This document shows positions 5,657-9,188 of a stretch of 9,188 bases of DNA, in pieces. Position 1 is the stretch's first letter, and every line of letters starts with the position of its first letter. Under the pieces are notes generated by a model, which was not told the origin of the DNA, did not search any database, and saw only the letters and a program-made list of their open reading frames with translations. The translations under genes and the position numbers were made by a program. Source of the stretch: Candidatus Amesbacteria bacterium (lineage in GTDB: Bacteria; Patescibacteriota; Microgenomatia; CAZETR01; Amesbacteraceae); the NCBI GenBank assembly GCA_030681075.1, contig JAUXUE010000003.1:1-9188 (forward strand), in the 5' to 3' direction.

Positions 5657-5995
5657 ATGAACAAACTGACAAAGACAGATATATTGCTTGAAGTTGATGA
5701 TGTGTTTGATAAGAAAGTTAGGATTACGGCAGCATATTGGAAATATGTTCTCTATACCAAACACCGTGAGGCAATCAACGAATTGAATATTGAATTACTG
5801 AAAAAGTGTCTCGTTGACCCTAATTTTGTAATTTCTACTTTGGAAAAATCTGTGGTACAATTTTATCATCAGATGGATGATTCTAGATATGTTTGCGTAG
5901 TCGTCAGACATTTGAATGGCGATGGGTTTGTGATAACAAGTTATATTACCCGCCAGCCAAAAAGAAACAATAAAATATTATGGTCAAGAAAATGA
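5657..5995 (+). CDS. BECR-type RNase-like protein, predicted toxin
   Basis: The 112-residue protein resembles the small PBECR/BECR-fold (Barnase-EndoU-ColicinE5-RelE-like) proteins that I recall next to DUF2283 genes. It begins with a substrate-like strand and a W-K-Y-V-L-Y-T-K-H-R-E helix (W28, H36, E38), then DPNFVIS, and a strand pair RYVCVVVRHL and GFVITSYITRQ ending in ILW near the C-terminus. In relatives I remember, the first helix reads W.HI...HPE, so Y30 replaces one histidine here and H36 is kept. If the family call is right it would cut RNA in the cytoplasm and be held in check by the next gene, which overlaps it by 4 nt. The assignment rests on pattern memory; an uncharacterised non-toxic function remains possible. 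Confidence 0.6.
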   Translation: MNKLTKTDILLEVDDVFDKKVRITAAYWKYVLYTKHREAINELNIELLKKCLVDPNFVISTLEKSVVQFYHQMDDSRYVCVVVRHLNGDGFVITSYITRQPKRNNKILWSRK

Positions 5996-6240
5996 GTGTT
6001 TATTTCGACCCATTTGGAAACACTTTAAATATGTGGTGGGGTTCTGTGGACAAAGGATCTGAATCAATTGAGGCTGCCGATGCCGACGATGTTATTATTG
6101 TCAATAGTAAGGGAGAAGCGATTGGTTTAGAGAAATTAAACTTTTTTCCTGCAGAAATTGATCCCATAAAGTATCTCAAGGGAGATATAAAAACTGTTTT
6201 AGACGGTTTCTTTACGCAATTTCCCCAACTTCATTCCTAG
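5992..6240 (+). CDS. DUF2283 protein, predicted antitoxin
   Basis: The 82-residue protein has the DUF2283 (PF10049) plan. It opens with MSVYFDPFGNTLNMWW, then has an acidic stretch (IEAADADDVI), then VNSKGEAIGLEKLNFF. DUF2283 genes commonly sit beside small RNase-like genes and are predicted antitoxins. I chose the ATG at 5992 because it starts right at the family's first strand and overlaps the toxin stop as ATGA; the frame opens 12 nt earlier at 5980. The acidic middle suits binding to a basic partner. The C-terminal tail after about residue 55 is longer than in the minimal family. Its stop shares CTAG (6237-6240) with the convergent membrane protein gene. Confidence 0.75.
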   Translation: MSVYFDPFGNTLNMWWGSVDKGSESIEAADADDVIIVNSKGEAIGLEKLNFFPAEIDPIKYLKGDIKTVLDGFFTQFPQLHS

Positions 6241-7691
6241 CCCACGATTTCGTCACGCTTTGAAGACAAGAATCTGCCCCAACTATCCATGAAACCTAAG
6301 ATTAATTTAAATGGAGCCTCGAGGATAAAGTCAAAGACAAAAGCCAGGAAATTGAGCTGGGAAACGCCTCGGCTGACGAGATCGCCGACAGCGACCATTG
6401 GCAGTGTCAGGACATCCCAACCAACTGATGAGGTTTCACCCCGGGGATCATAGGTATAGACTGAGGATATTTGACGGATACGGTAGGCAAAAAAGGTAAC
6501 TACAGACAGGAAAAACAAAAAGACCAAGACACTGATAAAGCTAAAGCCAATAAGAGAAAGCAACCAATAAATAAAATAAAAGACAGCTACAAACAGTAAG
6601 CCATAAAATAAATAAAACAAACCAAACTTATGCTTTGCAGTTAGTGTCAAATTACTAGTTGAGACTTCTGGCAAAAAGACAATTTCTAGGGTTCTAGCCA
6701 ACAACTTTTCCTGATCACGCTTTTTTGGAAGATGTATATTGGCAACTATTATCCACATAATAGCTACGGGTACGATTAGATTTATACTCAGAGATATATA
6801 ATTTACCTGTCCACGAAATAATACTTCAAGAGGCATTTCAATCAGAATGCCCAAAATCATTTTTGTCAAAAAGACATACAACAGACTTCTAAAGGTAGCT
6901 GTATTCATGCGCTGTCTCGTTAGTCGCAGTTGATCTGCCAATACTTTCTCCGCCTCTTGACTAAATAGTTCTTTATCATTCAAAATATTTGAGAAATTCT
7001 CGGGATTATTGAAATATATGTCGCGCAAAAGCACTAGTGGTCCCATCTGCTTTCGCACCCAGGCCGAAGCAATATTAAGTGTCTTGTCATTAAAAGCTAA
7101 TGTGTAGGCATTATATGTCTCTTCAATATTATGATTAGGGTTAAGTTTATAGAGGTGATAGGCAATACCGGCTTCGTCGGATTGGGAATATACCCGATCA
7201 ATCGCAACATACAAAATCAACTCATCAATATTATTTCTAAAAATATTAAAGGCAAAACTTGTAAATTGTGCATAGTCTATATTTTGAGACAACAAGTCTT
7301 CCAGGTGAGCTGAGATTAATCCCACTAACCAGTCTTTGTTTATTTTTGTCTCGTTCCATATTTCCAAATAATTTCCCAAAATTTTCGTAAAATTTTCTTG
7401 ATCGAGATTGCCAATTGTCAATTCGTTTATATATCCTGCCCAGCGCATTTCCTGAAGCAAATCAGCAGTTAGTTTTAATGCATCATTATTAAAAATAAGT
7501 TGTCTTTTGAGTATACGCTCAATAGCAGCTCGCCTGACCAGGTGATCAGCCCTGTATTCCATGGCATTTCGAGCTAGTTCATAGATTCGCGCTAGTCTTG
7601 TGACTGTATCCTGCGAATCTTTGTCTCCAGCTGACTTGGATTTTCCACAGCTCAGGCTCTCTTCTAGTTTATGTATAATTGGTTTAGTCAT
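6237..7691 (-). CDS. Large uncharacterised protein with four membrane segments
   Basis: The 484-residue protein has a soluble, helical N-terminal domain (residues 1-262). Two hydrophobic segments follow (about 267-287 and 298-319), then a short basic loop (KKRDQEKLLARTLE), two more segments (about 357-378 and 380-403), and a C-terminal region with an amphipathic FDFILEAPFKLILGFMDSWGRF stretch ending in KRDEIVG. I recall proteins with this kind of tail as conserved and unnamed in CPR genomes, but know no function. No catalytic motif is visible. The start ATG shares CATG (7689-7692) with the divergent flavoprotein gene, and the stop shares CTAG with the DUF2283 gene. A large cytoplasmic sensor or scaffold anchored in the membrane would fit the layout; this is only inference. 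Confidence 0.8.
   Translation of the reverse strand: MTKPIIHKLEESLSCGKSKSAGDKDSQDTVTRLARIYELARNAMEYRADHLVRRAAIERILKRQLIFNNDALKLTADLLQEMRWAGYINELTIGNLDQENFTKILGNYLEIWNETKINKDWLVGLISAHLEDLLSQNIDYAQFTSFAFNIFRNNIDELILYVAIDRVYSQSDEAGIAYHLYKLNPNHNIEETYNAYTLAFNDKTLNIASAWVRKQMGPLVLLRDIYFNNPENFSNILNDKELFSQEAEKVLADQLRLTRQRMNTATFRSLLYVFLTKMILGILIEMPLEVLFRGQVNYISLSINLIVPVAIMWIIVANIHLPKKRDQEKLLARTLEIVFLPEVSTSNLTLTAKHKFGLFYLFYGLLFVAVFYFIYWLLSLIGFSFISVLVFLFFLSVVTFFAYRIRQISSVYTYDPRGETSSVGWDVLTLPMVAVGDLVSRGVSQLNFLAFVFDFILEAPFKLILGFMDSWGRFLSSKRDEIVG
6238..6257. repeat. Right copy of the 20-bp direct repeat flanking the toxin-antitoxin pair
   Basis: This copy holds the last six codons and stop of the membrane protein gene on the minus strand and the stop of the DUF2283 gene on the plus strand. 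It lies 633 bp from the left copy (5605-5624), a span that covers the whole toxin-antitoxin pair and its promoter. Confidence 0.6.
7674..7679 (+). promoter_or_regulatory. Probable -10 box of the flavoprotein gene
   Basis: TATAAT is 10 nt upstream of the ATG at 7690 and lies inside the first codons of the divergent membrane protein gene. No convincing -35 box is seen. TATAGA (7716-7721) would suit only the later ATG at 7732. Confidence 0.4.
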
Positions 7692-9063
7692 GACGAGAGC
7701 TATTTTAACCTACTTTATAGATAAAATAACCATGTACAGACTTATGCTGTACTTTTTATTGATTTTAGTTGGATTGGGATTTTTTATTCAGCCGCCATTA
7801 AAGTTATCTCTTTCTTTGTTAATATTGATATCAACTAGCTGGTTTACAAATACTATTTTTTCCAAGTTATTCAGAGCCCCGACTAATCTAGAATCTGTCT
7901 ATATTTCATCTCTTATTTTAGCTCTAATAATTTCACCTAATAACTACTTATATTTATTTTTAACTGCAATTATTGCCAGCGCTTCAAAGTATCTCTTGGC
8001 TATCAACAAAAAGCATATATTTAATCCTGTAGCTATATCTCTCGTTTTAATTGGTTATGCTAGCTGGTGGATTGTTACTCCCATGACCGTGCCAGTTATT
8101 CTTGTTGGAGGTTTGTTAATAGTATACAAACTTAGAAAACCAGAAATGCTTCTGGCTTTTTTCGCTGTAGCTTTATTAATTCCATTTTTGAGAGGGGATT
8201 CTCTCAGGGGTCTTTTGCTGTATTCCCCATTACTCTTTTTTGCATTTGTAATGCTCACAGAGCCCTTGACTTCGCCCACAAGCAAAATTTGGCAAATAGT
8301 TTATGGTTTATTGATTGGTATATTATTTAATATTCGCGGGATTTCGCCCGAAATAGCATTAATCGCAGGAAATATACTTGCTTATCTGGCTTCCTCCAAA
8401 GAAAAATTAATCTTGATCCTCAAAGAAAAGATTCAGATCGCCCCAAATATTTATGAGTTTGTCTTTGAACCAAGTAAAAAATTGAATTTTAAGTCTGGTC
8501 AATATTTAGAGTGGACCCTTCCTCAAAAATCACCAGATTCTAGAGGTAGCCGTCGGTATTTGACTCTGGCGTCATCACCCACAGAACCCAATATTAGAAT
8601 AGCTACTAAGTATTATGAAAAATCCAGTACTTTTAAGAAAACTTTATTTGATTTAAATACCCCAATAATTGCCTCCCAATTAGCAGGTGATTTTATACTG
8701 CCCATGGATCCAAAGATCAAGCTGGCTTTTGTGGCAGGTGGTATTGGTATTACACCCTTTCGCAGTATGATCAAGTATTTGACAGATAAAAATGATCTGC
8801 GAGATCTGATATTAATCTATGTCAATAAATCCGCGGATGAAATTGTTTACAAAGATATTATAGAGAAAGTCAAAGTTTTCTATATTAATACATCTGAGGT
8901 CGGATATCTAAATGCAAAAAACATCTTAGACTTCACTCCTGATTTCTTAGACAGGTCATGGTATATATCTGGTCCACACAAAATGGTTTCCGCCACAGAG
9001 AAATTATTAAAGAGTATGAATATCAAGCACATCAAAACCGACTTCTTCCCTGGGCTGGTATAA
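7690..9063 (+). CDS. NqrB/RnfD-like membrane domain fused to FAD/NAD(P)H reductase
   Basis: In this 457-residue protein the first roughly 230 residues are hydrophobic, with about 7-9 membrane segments and NqrB/RnfD-type signatures: FRAPTNLESVYISSLILALI, KHIFNPVA and FVMLTEPLTSPTS. From about residue 236 it is a ferredoxin-NAD(P)H reductase-type domain. Visible there are the FAD-binding RRYLTLASS (288-296), the nucleotide-binding VAGGIGITPFRSM (348-360), WYISGPHKM (424-432) and the aromatic-ended DFFPGL tail. It probably moves electrons between NAD(P)H, flavin and a membrane or quinone-like acceptor. I see no SGAT-type site for covalent FMN. I chose the start at 7690 because residues FIDKITMYRL resemble the beginning of relatives I recall; ATG 7732 is the alternative. 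Confidence 0.85.
   Translation: MTRAILTYFIDKITMYRLMLYFLLILVGLGFFIQPPLKLSLSLLILISTSWFTNTIFSKLFRAPTNLESVYISSLILALIISPNNYLYLFLTAIIASASKYLLAINKKHIFNPVAISLVLIGYASWWIVTPMTVPVILVGGLLIVYKLRKPEMLLAFFAVALLIPFLRGDSLRGLLLYSPLLFFAFVMLTEPLTSPTSKIWQIVYGLLIGILFNIRGISPEIALIAGNILAYLASSKEKLILILKEKIQIAPNIYEFVFEPSKKLNFKSGQYLEWTLPQKSPDSRGSRRYLTLASSPTEPNIRIATKYYEKSSTFKKTLFDLNTPIIASQLAGDFILPMDPKIKLAFVAGGIGITPFRSMIKYLTDKNDLRDLILIYVNKSADEIVYKDIIEKVKVFYINTSEVGYLNAKNILDFTPDFLDRSWYISGPHKMVSATEKLLKSMNIKHIKTDFFPGLV
7702..7707 (-). promoter_or_regulatory. Probable -10 box of the large membrane protein gene
   Basis: On the minus strand this is TAAAAT, 10 nt upstream of the ATG at 7691, located inside the beginning of the flavoprotein gene. 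No convincing -35 box is seen. With the box at 7674 the two transcripts would start facing each other and overlap. Confidence 0.35.
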
Positions 9064-9064
9064 T
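9056..9064 (+). promoter_or_regulatory. Extended -10 promoter of the downstream tRNA locus
   Basis: TGGTATAAT overlaps the stop codon of the flavoprotein gene (TAA at 9061-9063) and lies 11 nt upstream of the tRNA-like element. It is identical to the extended -10 of tRNA-Lys (4119-4127). Confidence 0.5.
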
Positions 9065-9075
9065 TGGATATCATG

Positions 9076-9124
9076 GTGGATGTAGCTCAACGGTAGAGCG
9101 GTCCGATGTTACATCGGACAGGTC
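9076..9124 (+). pseudogene. Damaged tRNA-like element, Asn(GTT)- or Val(TAC)-like
   Basis: The 5' half is a good tRNA: acceptor strand GTGGATG, TA, D arm GCTC-AACGGTA-GAGC, then an anticodon arm at 9101-9119 and a normal-looking AGGTC variable region (9120-9124). The anticodon loop is 9 nt (ATGTTACAT) closed by GTCCG/CGGAC, instead of 7 nt. GTT (Asn) with a 2-nt insertion after it, or TAC (Val) with one before it, are both possible; the flanking GAGCGGTC favours Asn. No T arm of the TTCRANY type and no CATCCAC to pair with the acceptor follow before tRNA-His begins at 9136. It is probably a broken tRNA gene or a tRNA-derived RNA; an assembly error is also possible. Confidence 0.5.
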
Positions 9125-9135
9125 GCCATAATCTT

Positions 9136-9188
9136 GGTGGTATTAGCTCAATTGGTTAGAGCGCTGCTCTGTGAAAGCAGAGGTTGCC
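9136..9188 (+). tRNA. tRNA-His (anticodon GTG), cut by window end
   Basis: G-1 (9136) precedes the acceptor strand GTGGTAT. The D arm is GCTC-AATTGGTTA-GAGC, and the anticodon stem CTGCT/AGCAG holds the loop CTGTGAA with anticodon GTG. The extra 5' G is the hallmark of tRNA-His. The window ends at the beginning of the T stem. Confidence 0.9.

Noticed and set aside
5625..5657. Longer remnant of the membrane protein gene to the right of the left repeat
   Set aside because: The minus-strand frame continues (including S-S), but similarity beyond R-D-E-I-V-G is too weak to claim and the region holds the toxin-antitoxin promoter.
395..5995. UGA recoding as in Gracilibacteria/Absconditabacteria
   Set aside because: UGA ends several genes at tight junctions (395-397, 4758-4760, 5993-5995), and reading through would run into overlapping genes.
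7600..7689. Upstream extension of the flavoprotein by 30 codons
   Set aside because: It would lie wholly antisense to the start of the membrane protein gene and adds a non-conserved-looking leader; the start at 7690 fits the family's beginning better.

Overview
The window is about 9.2 kb of compact, AT-rich bacterial DNA that looks like a Candidate Phyla Radiation (Patescibacteria) genome. That placement is inferred from three things: the gene families, which I recall as typical of these lineages; the near absence of Shine-Dalgarno sequences; and the extreme compaction. UGA is used as an ordinary stop, so this is not a UGA-recoding lineage. No phage, transposase or CRISPR genes are visible.

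Layout. 2-1204 (+): a redox operon with the end of a CcdA/DsbD-type membrane electron carrier, an unknown soluble protein, and a membrane-anchored thioredoxin-like protein with a CPHC site. 1250-1537 (+): a small orphan gene behind a near-perfect promoter. 1534-3424 (-): a beta-CASP metallo-beta-lactamase nuclease followed by an overlapping DEDDy exonuclease. 3452-3979 (+): a triple C4 zinc-ribbon protein, ending in a probably bidirectional terminator. 4036-4323: tRNA-Lys(CTT) and tRNA-Arg(TCT) on the minus strand and tRNA-Gln(TTG) on the plus strand. 4374-5607 (+): a predicted coiled-coil protein and a PD-(D/E)XK nuclease with four candidate Fe-S cysteines. 5657-6240 (+): a predicted toxin-antitoxin pair (BECR-type RNase-like protein plus DUF2283). 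6237-7691 (-): a large unknown protein with four membrane segments. 7690-9063 (+): an NqrB/RnfD-like membrane domain fused to a ferredoxin-NAD(P)H reductase-type flavoprotein. 9076-9188 (+): a damaged tRNA-like element and the start of tRNA-His(GTG).

Themes. Both convergent gene pairs share one palindromic tetranucleotide as stop codons on both strands (TTAA at 1534, CTAG at 6237), and one divergent pair shares CATG as both starts. Most monocistronic starts lie 6-10 nt downstream of a -10 box, so many mRNAs are probably leaderless. The most interesting signal is a 20-bp imperfect direct repeat (16/20) flanking the toxin-antitoxin cassette. Its right copy encodes the last six codons and stop of the large membrane protein, and all four differences fall at synonymous third positions. 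This suggests the cassette arrived at the 3' end of that gene and left an old copy of the end behind. Two of the three complete tRNAs carry C instead of the near-invariant U at position 55.
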